Of a stretch of 64,000 nt of DNA, positions 1 through 10,686 are shown one piece after another. Position 1 is the first letter of the stretch; every line of letters begins with the position of its first letter. The notes beneath the pieces are model-generated. The model searched no databases. It was not told the DNA's origin and saw only the letters and a program-made list of their open reading frames with translations. The stretch comes from Spirogloea muscicola (lineage: Eukaryota; Streptophyta; Zygnematophyceae; Spirogloeales; Spirogloeaceae), in assembly GCA_009602725.1 (NCBI GenBank), contig WELB01000023.1:733977-797976 (forward strand), written 5' to 3'. The translations under genes were made by a program, and so were the position numbers.

Positions 1-48
1 TCCCTCATCCTGCCACTGCTGCCAGGCCAGGTCGACAAGACCCTCATC

Positions 49-240
49 GGCACTTCCGGCCATCCTTCCCCACCCCCCCATCCCTCCTGCTATGGATGCT
101 GCCTCACTCCTCCTCTAGCAGCTCCAGCAGGACAGGATGTCAAGGCCCCAATCGTGGCACTTCCAGCCCTCTTTCCCCCCCCCACCCCTCTATTGCTCCT
201 GGCACAGCTGCTGCCTCACTCCACTAGCAGCTCCAGTAGC
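49..240. repeat. Two imperfect copies of a ~107-bp tandem unit
   Basis: Two blocks that both begin GGCACTTCC, at 49 and 156, share the same order of words: a C-rich stretch, then CTGCTGCCTCACTCC, then TAGCAGCTCCAG. The offset is 107 bases. The second copy has diverged by several substitutions and small gaps. No coding potential is apparent; it looks like decayed simple or satellite-like sequence at the window edge. Confidence 0.6.
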
Positions 241-266
241 TGCTAGATGCTAGCTGCTACGTCATA

Positions 267-660
267 AGATGTGCTTACCTCTGTACTTGGCCATACTGGC
301 CTTCGATTGTTTCAAATACACAAGATTTCCCTTGAGACAAGCTGCCGCTTCTTCCTCTCTTGCGGGCGCCACTAACTCTGCATCCACTCTCGCCAGCGGC
401 AGCCTCACCTGCTGCACTTCGCAGACAATTAACAGCCGCTGGCACTTCGCAGCCACCGTCCTCGACTGAAAAACGTTCTCTATCAGCGTCGCCTTGTGCA
501 CACCGCAGGACTTTCTAAGTGGGCGTCCTATTACTGGCAACTGCGCCTAACCCTTGTCCATGATCCTTCAGCTGGCCCCTTACAATTACCTGATCTCCTC
601 CGGAATTCATTATTTTTTCTGGGCTGGCCTCTCACAGCCATCGCCCTCTGGTGGAAAGCG
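267..660 (+). mobile_element. Small LINE 3'-end fragments
   Basis: Bases 268-305 resemble the 3' tail common to the LINE family of this window (the stretch reading TGTGCTTACCTTTGTACTTGG elsewhere). Bases 620-656 contain the family's 3'-UTR word, GGGCTGGC followed by CTCACAGCC. Both are short and decayed, and the sequence between them is not recognisable. Confidence 0.45.
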
Positions 661-1756
661 TCTATTCTCCTTAGCTCCACCTATACCTGGTCGACCATCC
701 ACGGACAAGCGCCCTTGCGTAGGCCAATTCTCGTGTCTTAGACAGTCGTAGGCACTCGCCTTCGTTCTCTGATAGAAGCTCCACCTGTTGCTGACGATGG
801 CCGTTGGGGGTCTCACGACCTACCTTGCCCAGCTTGTCTTCACCCAGCCACAACCCCCCTTGCTCAGGCTGCAGCTTACTGACCATATCAGTGTACATGG
901 ACCTCAACAGTGAAGCCCATGATGATCTTGGTCGTATAGGCAGTGTTTCTGTTCATTTGAATCTCAAGCCACTCGTTTGGCATTCCATCATCATGTAATT
1001 GCTTCTTGCAGGCACAATCGATGCGATAGACAGATACAGGAGGAGCATGTGCCACATGGCACTGGCGGACATGCCCATCCCCGACCAAGTGGTCCGATAC
1101 GTTGAGGGGCAAGGATCTGAATGACCTCATTTCAGAGAGAGCCGGTTGGCTAGCAGGTACTACAGGGAGGGGTGATATAGGAGAGTGACATCATGCAAGA
1201 TGAACAAGTCTTACAACAAGAACTCGTCATAACTACTACATCAAGGCAGCCAAGGTTCATTGCAATATGCACAAAGTAAAAGTCACCAAAACATGGCAGC
1301 GAAGTAGGAACCAATGCTGACTAGCTATGCTGTCCTCCTGAAACAGAGAGCGTCGAGGTTTACATGAGGTAATTTGTTTGCGAAGGACCTAATGAAAGTG
1401 TGATAACACGCCCTTGCATGCAGAGGTCTGAAAGCTTGCCAAATTGTGAAGCCAATCACCTGCATCTACAAAGCAGCTGACACCAGTGCAGTGATGCTGC
1501 CCTGCTGACAAAATGCACAACCACAAGAACCTGCTCCATCCTTTCGACCTGCTAGTTCTAAGGTATCAGCGCCGTTAACAGTCATCGCAGCTGCCTCTAA
1601 GCCCAGTCGCTCAGTGATCATCTTCCCCAAGCGGGAGGACGGGCAGTGGTGGTTGCTTGTAGATAAGGGTCACACTCTTCCCACTCATAGCACTTCTGGC
1701 ACACCTAGCTGATCGGGAACCCTGCAGTAGTTCAGAGAAGCACTGTGAGGAGCATC
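661..1756. other. No gene recognised
   Basis: Short reading frames exist on both strands (for example a minus-strand frame at 888-1130), but none shows a recognisable domain or a convincing exon chain. Part of this stretch may be the 3' end of the PITH-domain gene, whose last exon is not firmly fixed. Confidence 0.4.
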
Positions 1757-3919
1757 TTACATAAGAGAAATGACTTGCCATGGCAAATCTGCTTCTGCTA
1801 CTGTGCCATTACGGAAGGCAGGGCATCCTCGCCAACAGTGGGGGTAGAAATGGAGGACAAACTTGTGATCCTGGGGATTTGGCATTGCCTCATAGACAGC
1901 TGTCGCAACCACTTCACGAGACATCTGCTCCAAGAAATGCAATGCTTATCAGACATGTGGACTGCTAATCCTTGATGTCCAACAACAAGGTGGCCAAAGA
2001 TTAGTAGAAATATTGGCCTTCTGCTTAGCACCAATGCAATTGAAGACAGTTCCCCTGAAATTGTAATAAGATCAACATCACGAGACAAGAGGCTCCAACC
2101 TGAGTCGCCTCCCCGCGAAAGCCTATGTAGTGTATTCTTGTTGTACTACCCCCATGATTGCTTTGAAAGTGCATGCTGAGATTTGCAATGCCCTGGAATT
2201 TTGCATACCTGCACAGCCAAGACATACATCGCCTGAGCTGTTCAGTACTTGAGCATGCAACATGCTTCAGACAAGCTGCTCTCTTTGGTGAGAAATACAA
2301 GTTGCTCTTCAGCAAGCAAAATTCCATGATAACGAGGGCCGATGCTTACTTGGTCACGTACTCTACCTCCCCTCTTGTATTTTCCGCTAACTCCCATTCC
2401 TATGCAGTGCATCATTTGACAGATGTCAGGCAACTCACTCCAAACTTCCTGGTTGTGCTTTATTGCCTGACAACACATGTACTAGGCCTGTGGACCAACA
2501 ACTTATCAGTGACTCAGACTGAGTCGTCACACTTGTGCAATGTGGATTTGCTCCTGACAGGAGGCATGAGAAAACTCTGCAATGACAAGTATTGGCCGCA
2601 AAGTCTGTGCTTTACTGTTGACATCAATGCTGTCATGCAAATATCCAATTTTTTGACCAAATGCCCAGAGTCAGCTTAGAACGGCAATTTCAGAGTAAGA
2701 CCTGTCTGAGAGTCTACTCTTCCAGTCATTATCGTCATCAATGTCTCAGATGCATACAAGGACGCAAAGATATTGCTGTAGCTTGTCATGACCAGATTTA
2801 AGAATCACACACCTGGAGGGGCGGTAAATCCTGAACATTGGAGAAATCAATATCTTCTCGATTGGAAAACCTGTCAGAGCAAACGATGGTCTTCAGAGGA
2901 GCTTCGACAGCATCATCTACAACATATGATATCACCTTCAAGTTGTGAGCTTGACTTGTCTGTTACACCGGGGTCCACTAAATGCTGGAGCTATACTTTG
3001 AAACTCACACTCGCATGCGTGAGGGGCTTGTGCCATCCACGCCCCCCACAATACAGATGCTCTTGATCTTCACATCGGTCGTGAACCTGAGCAGGTATCC
3101 TACTGCTGTCAGTTGCATTAGCTCTTCTGCTGCCTGTAAAAGAAGTGACTGCTGCTTTCCAGCATATACACAAACATGGAGCCAATACCAAAGGAATGCA
3201 GAAAGTGGAGCTTAATGTAAAATTTCATGATTGACTTACGGGACAAAGATAAGGAGCTCAGGATCGTCGTCGTTGCTCTCCAGGCTCTGCAATCAAGCAC
3301 AGACAAAAGTGGAGCGTACGGCTGCAATGACTACAAACAGCAACTTATGACGACCTTGTCTTGCCGTTCACACTGATATGAACTGCTATTATGTGAGAGG
3401 GAGCAAGAGGAGAGGAGAAGGGTCGTCTCACAAAGAGCTCACAGTGGAGAAGTCCAAGCGCTCCTCCCAGCTCTTGAAGACCAATCCAGCACTGCCCTCA
3501 ACAGCCTCATTCAACGCCCGGACCTGGGACAGACGTCAGGTAAGTCTCATACGCCATGTAGCCACAGGGACATAGCATTCTGAGGAGCACTCATCACTGT
3601 CGATGGTCAAATTCTCCCCGCACCTACATGCTCATGCGAAGAAGAGTGAAGAAGCTGTGACATCTGTTCGATACCTCAAGCAGACAGGACCAGAATGTGA
3701 TGCAAGTAGTGGATTACTCATGCCCGCAGTATGGATTGCAGCGAGCACGTCGGCGGTGCGGTGCTAGGCTTCGGAACCTCACGAGTGGCCTACCTTTGGC
3801 ACATCCACGTGGCGGTACAGGGACCAGGCAGCGCCGCAGTCATGCTCGCCGCAGTCGTGGTCGTGCGAGCAGGTTGCGCCGCCGCCAGCACCGCCGCCGC
3901 CGTTGCCGTGGCCCGCCAT
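1757..3919 (-). CDS. PITH-domain protein (PITHD1/TXNL1 C-terminal type)
   Basis: Eight exons join in phase: 3919-3794, 3523-3443, 3286-3240, 3086-3009, 2870-2813, 2399-2350, 2208-2100 and 1924-1757, giving about 238 residues; human PITHD1 is of similar size. The N-terminus is rich in Gly, His and Cys (HDHDCGEHDCG). The PITH domain follows: ALNEAVEG, FKSWEERLD, DDPELLIFVPF, IKSICIVGG, SPSRMRVFSNRED, EWELAENTRGEVEYVTKYAK, FQGIANLSMHF, TRIHYIGFRGEATQ and VYEAMPNPQDHK. The family binds the proteasome in the thioredoxin-like protein TXNL1; no thioredoxin domain is present here. I chose the ATG at 3919 because MAGHGNGGG resembles the PITHD1 start; an upstream in-frame ATG at 4072 would run toward LINE sequence. 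The tail after DHK is not family-like and could be mis-spliced or longer. Confidence 0.85.
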
Positions 3920-4099
3920 GGCGGCGCCGCAGCCGCCGCAGCGCGAGGGGTGCCGAGCAAGTTGTGCACTGCGCCGCGCGGTGAGGACTAGGAGGCGAGT
4001 GACCAAGCGAAGGAAAGCGGCTTCTGATATGAAAGAAGCGGAGCTCGGGTTGGCCAGGTGGCGGCGCGCCACCGGCGAAGCTGACCCGGCCCCTCTGCG

Positions 4100-4591
4100 A
4101 ACGAGAGGCGCCTTTCCGGCGGCCAGTCTTTCTGACTTGCGGTTACTATCGAGAGGTTACGGAGAGAAGGCGCGCGGGGCGCATGAATTGAAAAGGGAGG
4201 CCAATTCAAGCCAATACATTGTTCAGGCAGAGTCGAGTGCAGACAAACTTACTGAGCGATAGTTCCTACGGGCAGTATTTTGGGAAAAGTACTTTGGGAA
4301 AGCGCTTGTCGGCCCCTGTTTAGCAGGGGTTACTGAGTAGTTAGTAGCTGCTTTGTTTCTTCTTGTGTGCTTCTTTCTTAGTGCTTCGCCTTAGTGCTTC
4401 GCCTGGCCCCCTTCTTCTTCTTGGAGGTTGTCGAGTGCCGCCCGGTGTTCGGGCATCAATTAGTGACCTCTATGTGCTGACTCGTGGTTACTGAGCGGGT
4501 CAGCTTAGCAGCAGGGTGACGTACATTTGTCAATGTGCTTACCTTTGTACTTGGCCACACATGGCCCTCCATCTCTTAATACACACTCCTT
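4100..4591 (+). mobile_element. LINE 3' ends, two partial copies
   Basis: Two remnants of the same LINE family lie one behind the other. The first ends in a frame reading FPAASLSDLRLLSRGY near 4105-4152. The second ends in ISDLYVLTRGY plus TGA near 4455-4491 and is followed by the family 3' tail (GGGTCAGCTTAGCAG, then GTGCTTACCTTTGTACTTGG) ending in ACACACTCCT at about 4590. Between them, 4161-4250 holds a second dispersed repeat (GCGCGCGGGGCGCATGAATT). They lie about 180 bp upstream of the PITH gene start and point away from it. Confidence 0.75.
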
Positions 4592-6538
4592 GCGTTCAAC
4601 AGCGTCGAGCGCAGCGCCATCGCCGAGGAGCTGCGAGCGGCCTTCCCGTCCCTCATCCCCTTCTTCCGCCTGGGCTACGGCCAGCCCAGCGACCTTCTAT
4701 GCCGGACAGGGAGTGGCGAGATGGAGACGCTGCAGTCGAGGACGGGCACACGCCAGGCGGATCCTCTAGCAGGGTTTTTCTTCGCGCTGGCTCACAGCCG
4801 CGCTCTCAGGGCCACTGCGGCGGCGCACCCCGGCGTCCTTCTGCCGTCCTACGCCGACGACACCACGCTCGTCGGCAGCCCGGGGGAGGTCTCGGCAGCC
4901 ACCGTCACCTTCCAGCAGCAGCTGGCCGCCCTTGGCATGACCATCCGCCCGGAGAAGTGTACCGCGTGGTCGCCGCGTGTCCTCCCTGCCGCCTTGCCCC
5001 TGCCGCCTGGGTGCCAAACTCCCCCAAGCGGCCTCACCATCCTTGGGGTCCCGTTCGGCACGCCAGCGTTCGTCGACGGGCAACTGCGCGTCCGCCTTCA
5101 GGAGCACCTCCAGCCAGTGGCCCGCCTCCCCGAGCTGCAGGACATGCAGCTGGCGCTTGCCATGCTCAATCGATGCATTGTGCAGCGTCCTCACTACTTG
5201 GCGCGGACGACCCCTCCCTGCCCCGCGGTGCTGGCGGCCTACACCACATTCGACGCGGGGGTCATGGAGGGCGCGGCGGCCCTCATCCGCCACGATGGCT
5301 TCCTTGCCTCGTCAGCCGCTACGCTCCAGGCCACACTGCCCCCTGGCCAGGGCGGCCTCGGCTGCCGCTCGCTCGCGCGCGTCTGCAGGCCAGCATTCCT
5401 CGGCAGTTGGGCACAGGTCGCCACGTCGGTGGCGCAGCGCTTCCTCCATGATGGGCGGCCCCTGCTGCAGCAGGTTGTGGAGGAGGTGGCGACTGGCTCG
5501 CTGCCTTTCCAGGAGGCCCTCCGCTCAGCCCAGGACGGGTTACTCGCGGAGCATCCGGCCCTTGCAGAGAGCGTGGTCCCCTTCGCTCACCTCGCCCACA
5601 CCTCCGACTCGCAGGCGCAGGCGCGATACATGGCTGCTGTGGACAAGGCGACGTTCACGGACACGCTGCAGCTCCTCCCCGCAGGCGACGTGCGCGGCCG
5701 TGCTCGGCTGCTGTCGGCCGCCTCCCCCGGCGCGGCAGCCTGGCTCTCTGCGCTCCCACTGTATGATGCGCTCAGGCTGCCGGACGAGCTGTTCCGCACG
5801 GCCACGCATCGCCTGCTGGGCCTCCCCCCGCCCTGCCTGCTGGGCGTGCTGCAGTGCGAATGTGGGGAGCGGTCGACGGACCCGGCGGAGCTGGCGGCGC
5901 ATCTCCTCCGCTGCGCCACTGGAGGCGAACGAACAGCTGCGCACGACCTCTTGCGTGATGCTATGTTCGGGATCTTTCAGGAGGCGGGCTACACGGTGGC
6001 GATGGAGAACGCCTCGGTCATGCCCATCCTCGAGAGGGCTGACGGACACCATACGCGTCGTGTGGACCTGGTGGCGTCCACGCCGGGAGGTGGCGCGCGG
6101 ATCATAGCCGATGTAGTCACCACCGATGTGGTCGACCGCTCCAACCTGGGGCTCTCTGCCTCGCGGGCCGGCCACGCTGCCTCGAAGGCCGCTCGCTGCA
6201 AGGCGGCCAAGCACTCCGACCACCCACCTGCCGACGAGTTCGTCCCCTTGGCGGTGGACGTGCACGGGGCTCTTGGGTCCCAGTGGCTTGACCTATTGGC
6301 TAGGCTTGCGCGGCGGGCTGTGTCCCGCAGACGCGGCGAGCCAGCCGACTTCAACGCCGCGGGCTCGTGGGCTCAGGTATATCGGATGCGCCTCTCTGTA
6401 TCCCTGCAGCGGTCCATGGCCCACGCTCTGCATCTGCGAGCTGGCCGTGCTCTCGCTGCGGGCTCTGGCTTTCGTCAGGGTGATAGCTTCCCGGCAGCTA
6501 GTCTGTCGGATCTGAGGCTCCTCACTCGTACTTATTGA
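4592..6538 (+). CDS. LINE ORF2-type protein, 5' truncated (RT + zinc finger + nuclease-like domain)
   Basis: About 648 residues without an initiator Met. Reverse transcriptase motifs come first: FNSVERSAI, RQADPLAGFFFALAHS and the catalytic YADDTTLVG, then EKCTAWSP. A thumb or linker region follows. A CxC...H...C finger (CECGERS, then HLLRC) precedes a segment that resembles a PD-(D/E)XK restriction-like endonuclease: RRVDLVAS, IIADVVTTDV, KAAKHSDH and FVPLAVDVHGALGS. The protein ends in SLSDLRLLTRTY. This order (RT, then finger, then restriction-like endonuclease) is that of early-branching non-LTR elements, in contrast to those with an N-terminal APE nuclease; the missing N-terminus means an APE domain cannot be excluded. 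Assignment of the nuclease fold rests on motif reading only. Confidence 0.8.
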   Translation, partial: AFNSVERSAIAEELRAAFPSLIPFFRLGYGQPSDLLCRTGSGEMETLQSRTGTRQADPLAGFFFALAHSRALRATAAAHPGVLLPSYADDTTLVGSPGEVSAATVTFQQQLAALGMTIRPEKCTAWSPRVLPAALPLPPGCQTPPSGLTILGVPFGTPAFVDGQLRVRLQEHLQPVARLPELQDMQLALAMLNRCIVQRPHYLARTTPPCPAVLAAYTTFDAGVMEGAAALIRHDGFLASSAATLQATLPPGQGGLGCRSLARVCRPAFLGSWAQVATSVAQRFLHDGRPLLQQVVEEVATGSLPFQEALRSAQDGLLAEHPALAESVVPFAHLAHTSDSQAQARYMAAVDKATFTDTLQLLPAGDVRGRARLLSAASPGAAAWLSALPLYDALRLPDELFRTATHRLLGLPPPCLLGVLQCECGERSTDPAELAAHLLRCATGGERTAAHDLLRDAMFGIFQEAGYTVAMENASVMPILERADGHHTRRVDLVASTPGGGARIIADVVTTDVVDRSNLGLSASRAGHAASKAARCKAAKHSDHPPADEFVPLAVDVHGALGSQWLDLLARLARRAVSRRRGEPADFNAAGSWAQVYRMRLSVSLQRSMAHALHLRAGRALAAGSGFRQGDSFPAASLSDLRLLTRTY

Positions 6539-6900
6539 GTGATCCATCCTCCCCCTGTTTTACCATTGCATCCTCAGGCCCCTTTGTAGCTGCTCACCGC
6601 TCTTAGGCCCCTCTGAACCTTTGTGAACTCTTTTTGGGCTGGCTTTTCGCAGCCCTTGCCCCCATTGGGAGTGCCACTTCTCTCTTCTTCTTGGGCTTCT
6701 TGTACTCTGCTCATTCTTTTTTGGGCTGGCTGTTCCAGCCCCTATCCTCAATGGCCGAGCTCTTTCTTCTTTTTGGGCTGGCTTTGTCAGCCACTCTTCT
6801 CTACGGGCGCGCTCTAAGTCAGGCCTCCGGCTTTCGTGGCGGCGCTCCAGCTCCCCAAGTTAGCTTGTCAGATTTGTTTGTGCTCACCCGTGGGTACTAA
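4592..6900 (+). mobile_element. 5'-truncated LINE (non-LTR retrotransposon)
   Basis: The body begins inside the reverse transcriptase domain at 4592, directly after the 3' tail of the preceding copy, which is the usual 5' truncation left by target-primed reverse transcription. One open frame runs to TGA at 6538 and is followed by a 3' UTR containing repeats of GGGCTGGC...CAGCCC. A second, shorter end (VSLSDLFVLTRGY plus TAA, 6860-6900) lies behind it, so two 3' ends are stacked here. I infer that at least three insertions built the 4100-6900 block. The clean 649-codon frame suggests a fairly recent insertion. Confidence 0.85.
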
Positions 6901-6944
6901 TGTCATCTTAGGTACCTTAGATTAGGTCTCCGTATTATGTAGCA

Positions 6945-7135
6945 TTGTTTAGTCTGCACTCGACTCTGCCTGAACAATGTATTGGCTTGAATTGGCCTCC
7001 CTTTCAATTCATGCGCCCCGCGCGCCTTCTCTCTACGGGCGAGCACATCCGCTTGTCGGCCCCTCAGGACCTTTCTTCTCGTCATTGGCCTCCCATTCAT
7101 TTTTATGCGCCCCGCGCGCCTTCTCTCGTCACGGA
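6945..7135 (-). repeat. Second dispersed repeat, two partial copies
   Basis: Reverse-complement copies of the element also seen at 4161-4250, 50440-50505 and 53828-54016. Its features are the words GCGCGCGGGGCGCATGAA, GGCCAATTCAAGCCAATACA and TTGTTCAGGCAGAGTCGAGT. The first copy spans about 6955-7035; a second partial copy (7085-7130) repeats only the GGCCTCCC...CGCCCCGCGCGCC part. It ends about 130 bp before the lipoyl synthase start codon. Confidence 0.65.
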
Positions 7136-7264
7136 ATGAACGAGGTCCAAAAGGTCTGAAGGTCTCTTCATAGGGTCTTTTCATCAGCGGCAGCAACTGT
7201 CCTTCAGAACTCCGCCGACCTGTCCTCGCCGCCGCGCTCAGTGGCCGGCGCCGCCGTTGCGGCC

Positions 7265-9875
7265 ATGGCGGGCGGCCCGGCAGCCGCCTCCTGCGCCGCG
7301 CCGCAGCCGCTGGCGCGCTTGTCCTCGAAGGCTCAGAACAATTGGCGCCGTGTGGCCTGCGCCACTCTCACCGAGGAGAGGGCTGCGCCGAGCGCCCGCC
7401 CTGCCGTGGAGACGGCTGGCGGCCGCGACGCTCCGGCAGTGACAGCGCCACTCCGGGCCGGTGAGCTACTTGCCACCGATCTCGGCTCCTCAGCTCCAGC
7501 AACTTGTGAGACGGCCGCTTTGGAGGCGAGCTGCATCATTCACTGGCACTGCCTGCCTTCATGGTCTGCCTACTAGAACTCAGCGTCGGCGTAGCAACTT
7601 GATACCACTAACGCGCTAAGATTGGCCTTCGCGAGCTTTATGTCACACAAGTCCTGCTGCTGCTGTCACATTTGACGAATAGAGAGGTGGATGTCATTGC
7701 AACCCCTGCAACTGCTTCGATGTGTGGTTGCACAGGCGGCGCCCCTGGAGCGGCGAAGAAGCCGGCGTGGCTCCGTCAGAGGGCGCCGCAGGGGGACAGG
7801 TATCAGGAGCTCAAAGAGTCGCTGAGAGACCTGAACCTCAACACTGTCTGCGAGGAGGCCCAGTGCCCAAACATCGGAGAGGTGAGTCGATCCACCTTCG
7901 CTCGAACAGCGGCTGACATTGACCCGGATGCGGGAACACGCTGATCACAACGATGCTCATCCTTGGCGCTCCATAATCTAGTCACTGGCAAGGAGCTGAT
8001 GGCTTGCTCTGTTGTTGGGACCCCCTTATCTTGTGGCAGTGCTGGAACGATGGCGGAGGCCCAGAAGGGGAGGGTGGCGGCGTGGGCACAGCTACAATCA
8101 TGTTGCTCGGCGACAGCTGCACACGGGGGTGCCGGTTTTGTGCGGTGGCGACAAGCCCATCCCTGGCGCCTCCTGATCCCATGGAGCCTGAAAATACTGC
8201 ACGCGCCATTGCAAGATGGGGGTGCGTGCAGACTTTGCAGCACAAGCTTTGAGTCTTGCGCGTCTACAATGTCAGCATCAAAATAGTAGTGTACATTGTG
8301 ATCATCTACCAGGCATTATAGAGTTTCGGAAGGATGCCCAGGAGCATTGTGCTCCCTTTTCAACTCAGACACTCCACAGCAGAGTAGCCTGCATCATTGT
8401 TTTCATTTCCACTACTATATGAGCAAGTGCAGGTAGCTCTTACCATGCGGTCAGTCAGGATCGAGGCGCCTTTGTCCTTTTTGTGAGCTGCGCTTCAGCC
8501 TGTCGTACTTGAAGCCTGAGCTTAGGTTGCTTCTCTGCAGGGTTGGTTATGTGGTGCTAACAAGTGTAGATCGCGATGATTTGCCTGATGGGGGAAGCGA
8601 GCACTTTGCACGAACAGTACGCACCTTGAAGGTACACAATCGGACCATCTAATATGGTGCCTCTATGTCCAAATATGTATTGTTTATCTAGCAAACAGTA
8701 TTTCAAGTCTAAGGTACCAGCATGCTTGTAGTCTCTGTGCTGATGTGTTGAAAGTCTTCTGAGGGTTCTGTTGCACTTTGGTGCAGGCAGAGGCACCGCA
8801 CATACTGGTGGAGTGCTTGGTGCCTGATTTTCGAGGTGATATGGACGCTGTCATCAATGTAGCCCAGTCAGGTCTCGATGTCTTTGCGCACAACATCGAA
8901 ACCGTTGCCAGGCTGCAGCGACCGGTTCGTGATGCACGAGCAAAGTAAGCCGCTACCTGTGCTAATTGCTGTGCTGCAAGTCTTGCATGCCTCCCATATC
9001 ACAGGCGCTTCCCAATAAAGATGGGTGCTCTCGATCTAGTTAAGGGCTTTACCATGTCATCAAAGCATGACCTCTGAGAAGGACAGCTTGCTACATGCAG
9101 GGGTTCTGTTGTCACAAAGGCAGGCCTTGGGGGTTAGCTCTATTGACCAGCCGCAAATTGTGTGCATGGCAGTTACGAGCAGAGCTTAGCTGTCCTCAAG
9201 GCAGCCAAGAAATGCAAGTTGGGGATGGTGACCAAGTCCAGCATTATGCTCGGGCTTGGTGAAAAAGACGAGGAGGTCAGGCAGACAATGCTGGACCTGA
9301 GAAGCGCGGAGGTGGACATTGTCACACTCGGTCAATACCTACAGGTTTGCCTCTCAAACAGGCTCTTTCACATTGTATCATCTCCACAAGCAGGCACCAT
9401 CGATTTCCTTGATGACTAGGTAGGCTTACAGTCGTGCTGCTGAGGTTGTTCCATGCTAGATAAATTGACCTTGTTCAAAGGAAGGACACTGCTCATATCC
9501 TTCTAGGACACTTTGACCAGCTTTTTCCGTCACCTGAAGAAGCTCTGGATGTGTGCAGCCTACTCCCTTACACTTAACTGTCAAGGAGTTTGTCACACCG
9601 GAACATTTTAAGCATTGGCAGGAGTATGGCTTGTCAATTGGCTTTCGCTACGTCGCCAGTGGCCCCTTGGTAAGATTGACTCTTGTTCTATACATGAGTC
9701 TGAGAAGTCACACGGCCAGTATGAGTGATTCTTGGCTAGCAACACTGCTACATGCAACATAACATAACGGTGCTGCTTCTCCTCCTGTGTGCAGGTCCGA
9801 TCCTCGTATCGGGCAGGTGAATTCTTTGTGGAAACAATGCTCCGTGGTGGCCATGATTACACCACACATAAGTGA
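7265..9875 (+). CDS. LIP1P: Lipoyl synthase, plastid form
   Basis: A radical-SAM enzyme that inserts two sulfurs into protein-bound octanoyl groups. Eight exons (7265-7460, 7736-7881, 8040-8221, 8541-8631, 8787-8944, 9173-9344, 9559-9669, 9795-9875) join in phase to 378 residues ending in TGA. The first ~70 residues are rich in Ala, Ser and Arg and look like a plastid transit peptide. The auxiliary cluster motif is [16 protein letters not shown] and the radical-SAM motif CTRGCRFC. Further family blocks are [64 protein letters not shown] and [20 protein letters not shown]. The [18 protein letters not shown] block matches plastid rather than mitochondrial plant forms as I recall them. The start is the ATG at 7265. 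No frame damage is seen. Confidence 0.96.
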
Positions 9876-10686
9876 CAGATGGATACACGTGGCTCAATCA
9901 CGTCAGATGCTGGCAACTCCTTGAGTACCTGGTCATCTCGGACTAACAGCAAGTTTACTCATCGCTTGTCCGAGCTGGACTACATCATTCAATTTCATAA
10001 CAGCTGATGATTGTCAGCTTCCCGGACAGGTCTGTTGCTTTAGTTAATGTCCCCTCGTTCAAAGAACGAATGACTAGATCGAAGTCGTCCCTAGATGGGC
10101 TATACACCTGCAGCAATCCTATCTTATGCCATACACGCTGTACAGAATTTTTTGAGAGCCCTGCACAAAGAGCAATCGAGTAAATGAGCTATTAAAAGCC
10201 TTCTGCCGTCATCAGGGCTTTAGGATTATGTGGACAATCAGATGCACCTGCACGACCAAGCAATCCAACATCTTCCTCCAATCTCCTTGCCCAACTGGTA
10301 CTTCCAAACCTACAGTACCGTAAGCAGGCGTTGGAAGGGAATGGCATCCAGCTTTGAAGATTGAGACAACATTCAAGAGGTTACTTGTGCAGGTGATGAC
10401 CCTTGCGGGTCAGGATTCACAGATCCAACAAGCTAGCATGAGAGCGAACAGACACACTGGCAGCTTGAATAACTGTACGCCCGACAAACAACATGATGAT
10501 ATACTAGCTATTATTCTGATAATCAGAGAGTGACAAAGTGTAATCAAAGTTCTCTTGACTCTTTCGGGTAGTTCATGAATAGCGCATTGATCATCATGTT
10601 AGTGCCTAGGAATCCATGAATAGAGTGCAGGTGTGCTTGCTGGTGAGCTTTTCAGTGGCAAGTGGCAACTGCCAATTGCACAGCTA
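9876..10686. other. Intergenic, convergent 3' ends; nothing recognised
   Basis: This stretch separates the stop codons of the lipoyl synthase (+) and ABCC (-) genes. I see no exon chain, no RNA gene and no LINE fragment. It presumably holds both 3' UTRs. Confidence 0.5.

Noticed and set aside
4977-6107. Long overlapping open frames on other frames of the LINE and in its antisense
   Set aside because: They are Arg/Ser-rich translations of GC-rich DNA with no domain, shadowing the RT frame.
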